Shown here: piece by piece, positions 10,719 to 20,984 of the stretch
Layout of the letters: each line of letters opens with the position of its first letter
Numbering within the stretch: the first letter of the stretch is position 1
Assembly (NCBI GenBank): GCA_033725935.1
Contig: MU867061.1
Location: 124,001 to 188,000, forward strand
DNA: 64,000 nucleotides
Origin: Cladorrhinum sp. PSN259
Lineage: Eukaryota; Ascomycota; Sordariomycetes; Sordariales; Podosporaceae
Direction of reading: 5' to 3'
Notes under the pieces: generated by a model
Told to the model about the DNA's origin: nothing
Databases searched by the model: none
The model's input: only the letters and a program-made list of their open reading frames with translations
Made by a program: the position numbers and the translations under genes

Positions 10719-11300
10719 CCATGCTGCCAGCTTACTTCAATTGCTGCAGCTGCCCATCCACACTTTCTAACCTGCTATACCACGACTAAAAACTGGTACC
10801 CAACATTGTCAACTTTGATTGCCATTGTCCGGAGCTTCAAGGCACGGGTGATTTTTGGTATCCCCTCCAGCAAAACAGAGCGTTTGCGGGGGGGTCTCGG
10901 CTCCCAACTTGGAATTATTCATCAACCGATACCTTGGTATCTTTACTGACACTCTTTGTTTTATTTTTTTCCCCGTGTTTTCTAGAAACGGACATCTGTT
11001 GACTCATTCAGAATTCTCTGCTCCTCCGCAAGAACCATGATGGACGATAAAAGACGGGAACCCCTCGCCCGTCCGGCAGCTCATCGAGTCCCCTCGTTGG
11101 GGCCCCATTACGACCCCCGATGACGAAAAATGGGACTACGAAGTCTACCGGGTCAAGGAAGGCTACATGTACGCCAGGATCTTGTTTGGTCGGGTTAAAA
11201 ACCAATGAAGGCATAATAATGACGGAAATGGTAGAGGGCGAATGGCAAATTTGCCAAGTGTCGGATGGATCCAAGACGGTCCCGGTGGGCTGAGCGGGTT
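10719..11300 (+). pseudogene. Unidentified decayed gene
   Basis: Several plus-strand stretches look protein-coding but are in different frames. One begins with an ATG at about 10721 (Cys-rich start) and soon stops. Another holds GYPLQQNRAFAGGSRLPTWN before a possible intron ending TTTCTAG near 10985. A third reads DGNPSPVRQLIESPRWGP then WDYEVYRVKEGYMYARIL, and after a frame change MTEMVEGEWQICQVSDGSK. Stops and shifts separate them. I do not recognise the family. It looks like a pseudogene downstream of the PARP-like gene. Confidence 0.35.
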
Positions 11301-11588
11301 TGTACACTACATGCTGAGGCCAATAGCGTTGTGACACCACGCAAGCAACGGGCTATAGGTGGGTAGTAAGAGATTTACCCGAGAGGGAAATGAGCGAATA
11401 GGCATGATTCGTCTTGATTGGACATAACTCTCGTGGAAACCCGCGTCTACTTGAGAACTTGGACAGCTGCTACGCATGTATGGTTCATGACGTGCACTGC
11501 ATTCATTCTCTGATTTGGTGTATGGCTTGTTCCGCCAACAATAGTACCTAGCCTACTACGATGCGGCCAACTAGTTTGCGCAAAAAGC

Positions 11589-11613
11589 TTTTTTTTTTTT
11601 TTTTTTTTTTTTT
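11589..11613 (+). repeat. Poly-T tract (25 T)
   Basis: A run of 25 T about 70 bp beyond the stop codon of the HET/ankyrin gene, which is on the minus strand. On that strand it is a poly-A run and may mark the 3' end region or a retroposed tail. Confidence 0.6.
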
Positions 11614-11679
11614 AACAGTAGATCATCAGCCAACACTCTCTGCCAATCGAAACTCACTCCACAGGAAATAATGATACAG

Positions 11680-14600
11680 TCAGCCTTTAGTCTTTCCACA
11701 CGCGTAGTCCGCTAAGCGCAACTCCTCCGGTGACCAATTACTGAATTCGTCCGAACTAGAAATATGTGTAGATACCTCTTCGATTTCTGAGTTATATGTT
11801 TCTCGCCCCCTGTAGGGATGATACGTCACTGAGCCTGTACCAACGCATTTCTCTCCAGAATAATCATCGACCCTTGCTTGGGCCTGCTCAGCGAATATGT
11901 CCGTGTAGAACGGTGTTCCCGGAAACGGCTTCGAACTTAAGAGGTTAAAGCGGTTGAAAAAACCGGGGCGATGACCAGTTTGAGGATTGTAGAACGAAGA
12001 ATTCCCGAATTTCCATAGGATGGTTTCATCGACGCCTTTTGAGGTGCCCCAATGACTCTTGCCGGAGCTCAGTATAGACGCCCAGCCTCCTGATGGACTG
12101 CCGGTTTGTAGTCCAAATGGCCAAGGACTTGGAGAGCTAGTAGACTCCATGTTGCCTGACTTTGGGTGATGGGATATTGGGTATGCGAGTTGACTCTTCC
12201 CGTTGCTTCGGGCTGCCTGCTGTTGACCAAAAGGCGCCAATGGGCTTGGAAGTCCCTGCAAGGAAGGTGCGGGCTGGTTGTCTCGCTCCGTCTGAGGGTC
12301 AAATTCCTCTTTGTCGATCGCTATCGTAGCCTCTTTCTGTGAGTCAGATCCCACTTTTTCAGTTGTCGTTGTAGTCGTAGAGTTTCCGTATTTTATCCTA
12401 TCCCGCAGCATCAGTATGAGCGTGGGAATATTGTTTGCCCCAGTTGCATCTGGGATTTCGATTCCTGGGTCTTGCAATACGGCGGTATCATCGGCGTTAT
12501 TCTCGAGCAGTAACTCGGCAATTCCAAGATGCCCTTGCTTGATTGCCAGGCCCAATGGTGTCCAGTTATCGTTATCCCTAGAGTTCACATCCACCTTCCC
12601 TGTCTTGAGTAGTATTTCGACTGTCGAGGTATTGCCCTCATAACATGCTACCGCCAGTGCTGTCCTACCTGCAGATTCCTCTTTGATGTTGGGGTCCACT
12701 CCTTGCCCGAGTAGCACCTGCACAATAGGATCATATCCACGGTAGCAAGCTTCAATTAATGAAGAATCTATTTCCTCTTGCGGGAACAGTTGACCCGCAG
12801 CTGAGCAAAGAATGAACTCAACCATCTCAAAACAATTGTTCCCGGCTGCCCACCGAAGTGGTGACCGGTAGTCCAGGTCAAAAAGCGATTCCCTTCTTTC
12901 GATGCCGCAAATCTTATACCACTGCTCCTGTGTTCTTGACCTTTCCTCAGCCAGGTATGCGCGCTTTCGTTTTGCCACTGTTTGTTGTAACTGTAACTCC
13001 TTCAGCTCCATTATTTCCCGCTCTTTTTCTTCTGCGAGCTCGGCCTTCCGTGTTTCAAGCCTTCTGAGCTCCTCCTCCACCGCCTCACTCTCTACTTTGA
13101 TTTGTGCAAGACGATCGCGCTTCCCTGCCGTGGCTGTCTGCATCTCAGTCAGCTGGTGGCGAACTCCAGTCCTCTTTTTCCAAATATCATTCAGCTTCGT
13201 CACCAAATTCAACTTGCTCGTTTCCGTAGCCGCGTTGACAGTGACCGGCGGGGCATGTGCTAGCACTTCCGGCTTGATGGTGAACATCGAAGGGCCGTTC
13301 TCAGGGCTCGATATCACCTGCAGATGAAGATGCCCGTTGCTGGCACTTGCTTTCCCAGATGCTCTTTGTGCCAGAAATTTTTGGTTGCTGGCAATCTCTC
13401 CAAGTGAAGCATCCCGTGAACATATCATGAGGTGACATTGAGGCTTCGCTTCAGGAGTCAAAGGTAGGTCTGTCAGGTCAAGCAGCAACACAAAATCGGC
13501 ATGTCCTCCTCCCCTGCCCAACTCTTCACTGCTGTGACAGAGTCGAGCCAGAATATGGCGTGTGTTGTTATCTGCAGAGGTTTGCAGGGATGAAATGATG
13601 CCCCGCTCTTGGTCCCAAGACGATGTGGGATGAACTTCCATCAGTTCTAAGCCAAGTTCCGCAAAGCTTTCATGATCAAAGAACCAATAAAATCTGTTGC
13701 CATCAGCGGGCATGTCGTGTGGTATCCCATCGTTATTGATGTAGATCAGCCTGGGTGATGGAGGTGGTGCAATGACCGCATGTAGCTCTGCATTTGCCCC
13801 TTTTGGACGCATATACTCGTCATCCGTTCCTGATACCACTTTGACGAGAGGAATGCCCACTCGCTGGGGCGTGTTGTTGTTAGGGCCGCAGCTAAGTAAG
13901 CCAACGAATTGTTGGTCTGAGGTAGCGACGAGTGGGAGATAAACTCGGAGACTACCTCCTGAAAGTTGAAGTGCATTCAGGTTTGGCGAGATTGTCGATT
14001 TCTCCCAGGACACAATATTTCCTGAACCTGAAAAGTCTGATGGAGAGCCTGCCAAGGCTCTCCCAGGTGCCTGAGGAGCTGGCGTGCTGTCCAGTGATGA
14101 CGCCTTCATTCCCCCAAGCCCCCAAGCCAGCATTGAATCGTCTCGGGTTGTTCTCATTATCTGCTCCTGCAACCTTAAGAAAGCCTGATCGCCCCCCTCG
14201 CCATATATCATAGGCATTGTTATACCAAAAATTCCCAGCAGACAGTAGGCGAGATCTTCGGGTCGTTTTGTCTGTCGCGTTGCAGCCCAGGACATGCGCT
14301 GGGCGACGCTGGCACTTTGCAGTTCGACGATGCCTAGAAGAAACTGGCGAGGAATCCCCGTGACATTTTCCAGAACAGACGGCATGGTACCCTTGTTGCC
14401 CAAAAGGCTCCAGGAACTGTTGTAAAAACGTACATATTTAGGCGCCAAGAGTTCTTGAAGGGTCCATCCTCGAGTAAACCAGCGACTTGCTGCAAACTTG
14501 GAGTTGTTCTTTCGAGGTGTATCATCTTTCGGGACATCGGCCAGGTAGACGTAGCAGAATGAGGCGCTCTTGTACCACCGGAACATGGAATTGATGGCCT

Positions 14601-14862
14601 CACTGAGCTCGACCAAGTTGCCCTTGTCGATGCAGCAGGTATCAATCCATACGTATCCAAGGCCGTCTTTTACGGCTTGTTGACAGGAGCCTCTGAATTT
14701 GACCGAGCCGACCCCTGGTTTATCCACCATTCCAGCTTCCACGTCACGAAACGTCAATTCTTCGACATCGTCCCCCCAGGTGTGTGACAAAATGGCGTAA
14801 TCCGGCGTATTGTACTGGTCAAACTCCTCCAACTTGAGTGTTTTGGTGTTGATCAGTCGCAT
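11680..14862 (-). CDS. HET-domain protein with coiled coil and ankyrin repeats
   Basis: A single uninterrupted frame gives 1060 aa from the ATG at 14862 (MRLINTKTLKLEEF, the usual start of this HET class). The HET domain occupies about residues 20-145: AILSHTWGDDVEELTF, YVWIDTCCIDK (70-80), and the RWFTRGWTLQELLAP segment (127-141). A DUF8212-like follow-on (PEDLAYCLLGIFGITMPMIYGEG) comes next. After a variable middle there is a coiled coil rich in Glu/Lys/Leu, then three to four ankyrin-type repeats (for example TPLGLAIKQGHLGIAELLL), and a disordered Ser/Pro-rich tail. Such proteins are allorecognition or NLR-like death inducers. No NACHT domain is seen. Function is inferred from family only. 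Confidence 0.9.
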   Translation of the reverse strand: MRLINTKTLKLEEFDQYNTPDYAILSHTWGDDVEELTFRDVEAGMVDKPGVGSVKFRGSCQQAVKDGLGYVWIDTCCIDKGNLVELSEAINSMFRWYKSASFCYVYLADVPKDDTPRKNNSKFAASRWFTRGWTLQELLAPKYVRFYNSSWSLLGNKGTMPSVLENVTGIPRQFLLGIVELQSASVAQRMSWAATRQTKRPEDLAYCLLGIFGITMPMIYGEGGDQAFLRLQEQIMRTTRDDSMLAWGLGGMKASSLDSTPAPQAPGRALAGSPSDFSGSGNIVSWEKSTISPNLNALQLSGGSLRVYLPLVATSDQQFVGLLSCGPNNNTPQRVGIPLVKVVSGTDDEYMRPKGANAELHAVIAPPPSPRLIYINNDGIPHDMPADGNRFYWFFDHESFAELGLELMEVHPTSSWDQERGIISSLQTSADNNTRHILARLCHSSEELGRGGGHADFVLLLDLTDLPLTPEAKPQCHLMICSRDASLGEIASNQKFLAQRASGKASASNGHLHLQVISSPENGPSMFTIKPEVLAHAPPVTVNAATETSKLNLVTKLNDIWKKRTGVRHQLTEMQTATAGKRDRLAQIKVESEAVEEELRRLETRKAELAEEKEREIMELKELQLQQTVAKRKRAYLAEERSRTQEQWYKICGIERRESLFDLDYRSPLRWAAGNNCFEMVEFILCSAAGQLFPQEEIDSSLIEACYRGYDPIVQVLLGQGVDPNIKEESAGRTALAVACYEGNTSTVEILLKTGKVDVNSRDNDNWTPLGLAIKQGHLGIAELLLENNADDTAVLQDPGIEIPDATGANNIPTLILMLRDRIKYGNSTTTTTTEKVGSDSQKEATIAIDKEEFDPQTERDNQPAPSLQGLPSPLAPFGQQQAARSNGKSQLAYPISHHPKSGNMESTSSPSPWPFGLQTGSPSGGWASILSSGKSHWGTSKGVDETILWKFGNSSFYNPQTGHRPGFFNRFNLLSSKPFPGTPFYTDIFAEQAQARVDDYSGEKCVGTGSVTYHPYRGRETYNSEIEEVSTHISSSDEFSNWSPEELRLADYACGKTKG

Positions 14863-15890
14863 CGTAGGCAGTATGCGGGGATCGAGATATCCAGGATGTG
14901 TAACAAGGAGCCAGGAGAGTAAGCCTAGTCGGCAAAAAAGGAGACAGGTGTGGAAAAGGAGCCAATAGAGATCGCAATTTGCAGCTCTCAGTATCGTTTG
15001 CGGCGTGTCTATAATACTGACAGAGAAGGTTTTAGCACTGATTTGCACAAGTGCTCACTGCTCAGACCGCATCCCAGAGTGGCTGAGGAAATGATCAGCA
15101 ACCTGATATTCCGGAGCCGCCAAACAAGTTGATGCCAAGGATGCGGGGGAGGCACAGCAACGAATCAATGCGATAGCTGCAAGCCAACCCCGTTTTTATC
15201 AAGCCCATGAGGTTGGTCAGCGTGCGTGTCTTTTTTGAGGGAGTTGCTTGGAGATCTCGGAGCCGGGCTCGCTTGGCATCGAGGTCCCAGGGGAAGAAAG
15301 CTTAAAACGACTCCGGCCACTTCCTTCTCACACACTCGCCCTCAACAATTATGTCTGCCTAACCTGTCATCTGCAGACTCCCCTGGTCTGGGTGGTACTG
15401 TCGGAAGTTCTGATTATGCCAAGGTTGACGGAGCAGTCGACTTGGCATGGGTTCTTCATCCACGCGGACGTGCGGACGTGCAGCCCCGGACAGAAACCCC
15501 AGGCATCTTGGATAACAACCATCCAGACGGATACACTCCGTTATTTCCGGGACAGCTCCTCCAGGAAATGAGGCATTTATTCGAACCAAACATCATCACC
15601 CATGATGAGAAGTTGTTGGGTTCACGCCCCGTACAACCACACTATCCTCACGTGATACTGCGAGAGATTACAAATGGGGGGGAAGAAGTGAGGTGGTCCA
15701 GCCCGGTCAAAGTGTTGATTTAAATGTTGGAACTTCCCCCGCTTCGTGTTCTTCACCCCGCAATCTGCAAACCATCTCAGTTCTTGCTGATCAATCACAT
15801 CTCTCCAGTCTATCTGAGACGACCAACCATATTCGACCCTCATAATCACCCTCAATCAGGGAACCCACAACAACCCCTAGATGATTCGCC
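14863..15890. other. Intergenic region, about 1 kb
   Basis: This is the upstream region of the HET/ankyrin gene (-) and of a small plus-strand gene. Open frames here (for example 15226-15723) start at non-ATG codons and show no domain. Confidence 0.4.
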
Positions 15891-16103
15891 ATGTCTCACA
15901 CCACGACCAACGACGCCTTCAACCAGTGGCTGATTCGGTGGGTCAAGGAGGAGGGGGAGAGAATGGATAAAGAGAAGAGGGGCATCATCGCCGGTGGTAG
16001 TAATGGTGGTACGACCGGAGGGACGAAGGATGGCCAGGGGAAGGCGGAGGTGAATGGAAAGGACAGTAACGTCAAACATGGCGCCGAGGTTGCGAAAATC
16101 TGA
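15891..16103 (+). CDS. Small hypothetical protein, hydrophilic
   Basis: An ATG in a favourable context (CGCCATGTCT) opens 70 codons. The protein has a short helical start (NQWLIRWVKEEGERMDKEK), then a Gly/Asn/Lys-rich tail. No signal peptide, membrane segment or domain is visible. It may be a genuine small fungal protein, but an intronless 70-codon frame is weak evidence. Confidence 0.4.
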   Translation: MSHTTTNDAFNQWLIRWVKEEGERMDKEKRGIIAGGSNGGTTGGTKDGQGKAEVNGKDSNVKHGAEVAKI

Positions 16104-16407
16104 GTTGTACGATATTGTTGGACATTCGGTTGGATAACGGGTGGACTTTATCGCGAGTCTGGAAATTACAGGACGGACTATGACGGTCGGAGGCAGGAGC
16201 CGGTAATGACTGATGAATAATTTCCTTTGTGATGCCTTGGAGGAGCAGGATATGGGAATTTGACAAATTGCGTGCGGTTGATAATCCAAACAAGGAAATG
16301 GACTGGAGTTTTAAGGGTTTTTGGAAATGAGGATGTGGGTAAATTGGCAAACTGGAAGGTTGGAACATATTAGCGATCAAATATCATTGGAGGGTTGGGG
16401 AAGTGTT
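16104..16407. other. Intergenic region
   Basis: No feature recognised. Confidence 0.3.
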
Positions 16408-16731
16408 TTACTGAATCTGAACCCCATTTGAAGGATATATTGGAATTTTTAAAGAATTATTTGATGTATCTCGCGTTGTCTCTGACCTGATCGGATGCTT
16501 TCGGCGGCGCTTTATTGGTGGCGGCACGCTGCATTGCAATGCCTTGGCGCTATTTACACATTCTGCAGCAATCTCAGTGAGTGTTTGTGACATGGTTTCT
16601 TCCGGCTTCCTCTGATGCAACTCTCCGTCGCCGTAGACATTTTCTGCCCGGAGCGGGGCGGCGTGGGGTCGATTTGCTTCACCAATTCGAGGAAGTGCTT
16701 TCCTTCCCGCAACAACGACGGACTTGATCAT
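16408..16731 (-). CDS. Hypothetical protein, 107 aa
   Basis: An ATG at 16731 opens 107 codons on the minus strand, divergent from the YCII gene with 165 bp between starts. The product has a basic stretch (PPPIKRRRKHPIRS) and no recognised domain. Spacing and orientation make a gene plausible, but composition does not prove it. Confidence 0.3.
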   Translation of the reverse strand: MIKSVVVAGRKALPRIGEANRPHAAPLRAENVYGDGELHQRKPEETMSQTLTEIAAECVNSAKALQCSVPPPIKRRRKHPIRSETTRDTSNNSLKIPIYPSNGVQIQ

Positions 16732-16896
16732 CTAAACCTTATCTCTGCAGCATTCAAACGCTCCAAAACTACCCCACCAACTGAAAGATCACCACCCCAA
16801 TCACTGAATCAGCCATAATCAGGCAAACTTCTTGAAGCCAGCAACGCTCACACAATCGCCGAGTTTCGGCTCTCTCCCTCTCTCCATCCGCCCACC

Positions 16897-17238
16897 ATGC
16901 CGCGATTTATGATTCTCGTCCTCTCAAATCCCGCCACCGAAGCTGGTGCCACCCCCACCGAAATGTCCGAGATGAAAAAGTTCAATGACACCCTCAGAGA
17001 AGCTGGGATGCTGGAGCTCGCTGAAGGTCTCGCACCCACGGCGGAAGGTTATCGCGTCTCGTTCGAATCCGGCGACGGCGTTGGGTTCGACAAAGTGGAA
17101 GAGGGGCCGTTTGAAAACACCATCAGCGGATATTGGATTGTCAAGGCCAAAAGCATTGATGCTGTGTTGGAGGCCGCAACGAGGATTCCGTTTCGAGTGG
17201 GAAAGGTTGAGGTCAGAAGGATTATTGGCGACGAATGA
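16897..17238 (+). CDS. YCII-related (DGPF-type) domain protein
   Basis: A single-exon gene of 113 aa. The ATG at 16897 lies in a strong context (CCCACCATGC). The sequence starts MPRFMILVLSNPATEAG and carries EEGPFENTISGYWIVKAKS, the EGPF variant of the DGPF motif, followed by a helix of the sort found in dimeric alpha/beta-barrel YCII proteins. In bacteria such proteins accompany sigma factors; in fungi they are free-standing with unknown roles. The small size equals a complete domain. Confidence 0.85.
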   Translation: MPRFMILVLSNPATEAGATPTEMSEMKKFNDTLREAGMLELAEGLAPTAEGYRVSFESGDGVGFDKVEEGPFENTISGYWIVKAKSIDAVLEAATRIPFRVGKVEVRRIIGDE

Positions 17239-17261
17239 GGGCGACGAGTGCCTGACCGGGG

Positions 17262-18828
17262 CTACAGGTGCCACAACAGAAGTCCTTTCATCGGTTTCAA
17301 ATGTATGTCAGTCGCAAACTTGAGTATTCCCTTGTTCAGAAAGTCGAGATCTGCTCTTGTGTCTTGCTGGCCGTCTAGCACATGTAGTTTGCCGTGCTTT
17401 CGCATGACGAAAAGTTTTTTCAAGGCCGGAACCTCCTTAGCCCATTGCGGAACTTCATGATGCTGTTCCGGTAATTCATATCTCTGGTTCCTCTTTTTAA
17501 AATTTCTCCCTCTTGTTTGAGGACGAACTAGACCGTCCTTGATGCGCTGGTTCAAAGCTCGGACTAGGAGATATGTGCACGCCGCAAGAAATGCGTATCT
17601 TCGGTCCTCATCTGCTGGCGCATCCAAATAACAAGCTGGCCTGCCCGGTTCAGGTATATCCTGAACCAACCAATCGTCTTGGTTCTAGAAATAATCGATC
17701 GTAAGCTGATACTCGGTCACCTCGTCCAACCCCCCCCCCCCCCCCCCCGGCTTCGTACAGTCTAAACAAAACAAAGGAAAGTAAGTCTGGCTTGGCTACA
17801 CCCTCGTTGCGAAGGTACCTCTTGACATCCCAGCATACCCCTTTGATTGTACGCCATAACCATCCTCTTGGGGTTTTTAGCAACAACTCCTCTTCGGAGG
17901 CTTGAAACAATATTTGGGCCATCCGGCACGGGCAGCTCCAAACATGCCGACTTTCAGTCCATCGTGAGCGTCTGAGATGATAGTAGGGAAACAATGAAAG
18001 CATGCGATGAATTGCATTTTGCAGACTCCCTCTCTTGTAAGCCCGGATTTTCCGCAAATTACACAATGATTGGTGTTTGAATGTCTCCATAGTCTCGCCG
18101 TAATACACGGTTCTTGCTGAGGTCTTGCTGTCAAGATCGAGCCTTTTGCAAGTCTGTCGCGTCCTCCAACTTTGGAACGTAAATTTGGTGCCGGGAGTGA
18201 TTTTTATTTTTAATACGAAATTCTTTTGTCACCAGCGCCTTTGTGCTTTTAACAAGGGTAGCCGCAAAGCCAATCTGAATTTTACACTTTCTCCACGTAG
18301 CCGCTCCTAGAGCCAGGTAGTCGGGCGTCTGGTTGAGATAAGAAGCCACACGAGATTACCTAGTAAGTTTTGATCGTGCGGTATGGATACGGCATAACGA
18401 CTTTGGAACCAGGGGCTTTGGACTGGGTCTTCTGATAACCTGCGGAGTCCCAAAAGTAAATTCTAGATACTCGGTGCCAACGAAAAGGGTGTGGTCTGAA
18501 ACGTTCCCTTCCAAGATGCTTGGTAGTTGAACGGGGCCCGAGCATCTTGATTGATCCGAATTGCAATATGAGTTCCCGATTTGGAATTGAGTTTGCTGCG
18601 ATACTACTCAACAGGAACACCACCTTGACAGCGGCAAGAACTTCGGCACAAGTCCCACCCGAAAGAACATTCTCCCGCCACTCCATATCTCAGTCCCAAT
18701 CCAGGTACTGGGCATTTGTGAAGAACTTTGGCGTTTCGCTCTTTCCGACTCATGACCATCAAATTTCGGGTTATGGCTAGTCCTCCACGAATCTGCACAT
18801 CATCAATTACCCGCAGTGGCTTCACCAT
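17262..18828 (-). pseudogene. Broken or unresolved minus-strand coding region
   Basis: Successive minus-strand frames look coding but do not join cleanly. Near 18828-18604 there is a frame with IRGGLAITRNLMVMS and CPVPGLGLRYGVAGECSF. From 18686 a 108-codon frame starts with ATG. From 18108 to about 17750 a frame reaches a 19-C tract (17730-17748; poly-G on this strand), after which LDEVTEYQLTIDYF appears, then an in-frame TAG, then frame 17669-17262. A competing frame at 18134-17877 is Cys-rich (HCVICGKSG). I could not find a splice pattern giving one protein. It may be a decayed gene or two small genes. The family is not recognised. Confidence 0.3.
17730..17748 (+). repeat. Poly-C tract (19 C)
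   Basis: A homopolymer inside the unresolved minus-strand coding region. Its length is prone to slippage in replication and in sequencing, and the frame changes across it. Confidence 0.8.
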
Positions 18829-19284
18829 TCCAGATCTTCAGTCTAAAGCACAGATCCGTCCCCGGTAAAATGCGTTTTAGCTCAGGCGATAAAGAAATTC
18901 CTTGTCGCAGATTGTTTTTTCACTCAGTCTGATGATGCAGGGGTGCGTTGAGTGGTGTTTCAACGCAGTTGGGGAAAAGGGGGTCCGTGATGCACACCAC
19001 CACAGTTGGAATATGATACACGAAGGTTGCTATGCATTGCATTTCACGCAGCATTTTGGAGGTGATATTGTGGGAGGCCGCAGGACAGAGCGCGCGCAGA
19101 AAAGGTTACGAGAAGAATAAAACCCCATCATTGACTGTCAAGTTTGCCGTCGAGGTGCTTTTCTTTTCTTTCTGGGGTTTAAAAACTTTTGTACAGTAGT
19201 ATGTAATTACTTCAAGGCTCTGGAAGCTTACTCGCATCTCATATCACAATACCTAGCAATTACATCAAAGCTCTCAGTCTCATC
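18829..19284. promoter_or_regulatory. Intergenic region upstream of the single-pass membrane protein gene
   Basis: Non-coding. It contains a T-rich patch around 19150-19190 ahead of the ATG at 19285. No other motif recognised. Confidence 0.3.
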
Positions 19285-20291
19285 ATGTGTGACCTCTCAC
19301 CAGAAAGTCCTACACCTTTTTGCGGCCCAGCAGAGGGCACTCGAGTCCGCACAGGCGACACAGTGGACAGTATGTACCCAACTAACCCCCTTCTCAGATA
19401 CCAACAATTACTGATTCTTATTTCACAAAAAAAGTAATCTGGTCCGCTCGCTTTTTCGCAACCTCGCCCACTTCCCTTCCCAGACGAATCCGCATCCAAG
19501 CAGATTACTTCTTTGCCAACAACAACACCCGCACCGGCAACGGATTCACCTCCCTCGTCATATCTCCGGCCTCGGGTAGGTTCACTTGGCGACCACTCGA
19601 ACGAGACTTGCCGACGGGTATCAACACCATCACAGCCGCCATCTTCATTGCCGAACCATTCACCGACTCGGACGGCAACGGCACAACGCTGGAAGGCAAC
19701 GACAGGTTTCCTGGGCCTAGACTTTCGATTACGAGAGGAGCGAGAAGGAATGAAGGCCCATCTGCGGGCCCGGCGGGAACAGGAACGGGCGGGACGATCG
19801 CAAACAGCAATCCCAACCGGGGAAACAACATGGGTGCCATCGGATCTGGTGGACCGAATCCACTGGCAATTGCTTTACCTATTATATTTGGGGTGGTGAC
19901 GTTGGTAATCATGGTTGGGTTTGTGATGTGGAGGAAACGACATCCCGGGTGGAGTCTGAGGGAGACAGTCGTGAAGGGCGTGCCGGGCTTGTTGAGGAGA
20001 AGGATGGGGCCGAGGGCCGGGGGTCGGATTGCCCCTTCCACTGCCGGGCAGCCGAAGATTAGAGGGCAGGATATCAAGGTCGTGACTACTGATATTGATC
20101 AGTTGAGGATGAATGCGATGTACTTGGTTGGTAGTGGTGGTGGTGGGGGTGGTGGGGTCGGAGGTGGGATGATGGGTGGAGGTGGGAGAGGTGGGTATGG
20201 GGATGGACCTTCCGTTGGGATGCAGCGGTCTGAAGGAGAAAGAAATGTCTTTAGGGAGGAAATGATGAGGCAGGAGAGGTCAATGGTCTGA
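19285..20291 (+). CDS. Single-pass membrane protein with extracellular beta-type domain
   Basis: Exons 19285-19369 and 19435-20291, joined across a 65-bp GTATGT..AAAG intron, give 313 aa. The N-terminal region (CDLSPESPTP..., then DTVDIIWSARFF and IRIQADYFFANNNTR) resembles the small extracellular domain of fungal wall-sensor-like proteins. One membrane helix lies at about 172-194 (PLAIALPIIFGVVTLVIMVG). It is followed by a basic stop-transfer (WRKRHPGW) and a cytoplasmic tail with long Gly runs. There is no clear N-terminal signal peptide, so the membrane helix probably acts as the signal anchor. Function unknown. Confidence 0.8.
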
Positions 20292-20984
20292 TACTGACTG
20301 ACTGCAGAGGAGGCTGGAGATGGCTCCGGTTGTAACAATATTATCCAATGTCTGTACTGGTATGTATGAGATGCATGATGCGCCCCTTTCCACGCCTGTT
20401 TTTACTACTGTAATATCTATACTTTATCTGTCATTACTATTAGTTTATTCACTTTTCTTTGTCCTCCCTTTCTTCTTAATCTCTTTCCTTTTTTTCGCTC
20501 TTTATTATCCTGGTTAATGTATTCCCAAGTGTTCTTTATGGCCTGTTGCGTACCCTCAACTGTCTATTTCACTTATTGTACTGTCATGTATTTAAATTTC
20601 ATGCCCTTTGGCTTTCTTTTCGTTACTCCTCCACTCTTTTTTCACTTGTTTCCACGACTGCCGCATTTGCCCACCTGCATTAACAAAAATGTCAGCGGCG
20701 GGAGTTGTATAGTACCTTCCAAAACGTACTTGCAGGATCCGGACATGGTCTGTCATTTTCTTCGAGGCTACCTTCACATTGTCATCAGACACCGAGATGG
20801 TAAGGACCACCCTAGGCCCGGTGCAAAGATTGACATCAAGTCCTTGAAGCCCATGTCAAACAACGCCTCACCACCATTTCCAATTCATTTGTACTCAATT
20901 GAGCTACAAATCTTTTATCGTCGCCTATCCGAATAGCATTATTATTGCGCTGGCTACCAATATCCATTACTGGAACATCACAGC
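20292..20984. other. Intergenic region with T/C-rich stretch
   Basis: Strong pyrimidine bias from about 20380 to 20660. A 139-codon frame here is T-rich and biased toward Phe/Leu, which I take as a composition effect. The end of the region is the upstream region of the Ecp2-like gene. Confidence 0.35.

Noticed and set aside
15226..15723. 165-codon open frame
   Set aside because: Starts at a non-ATG codon, composition is not protein-like, and no exon partner could be found.
20517..20936. 139-codon frame with ATG
   Set aside because: Lies in a pyrimidine-rich stretch; its Phe/Leu/Ser bias follows from base composition.
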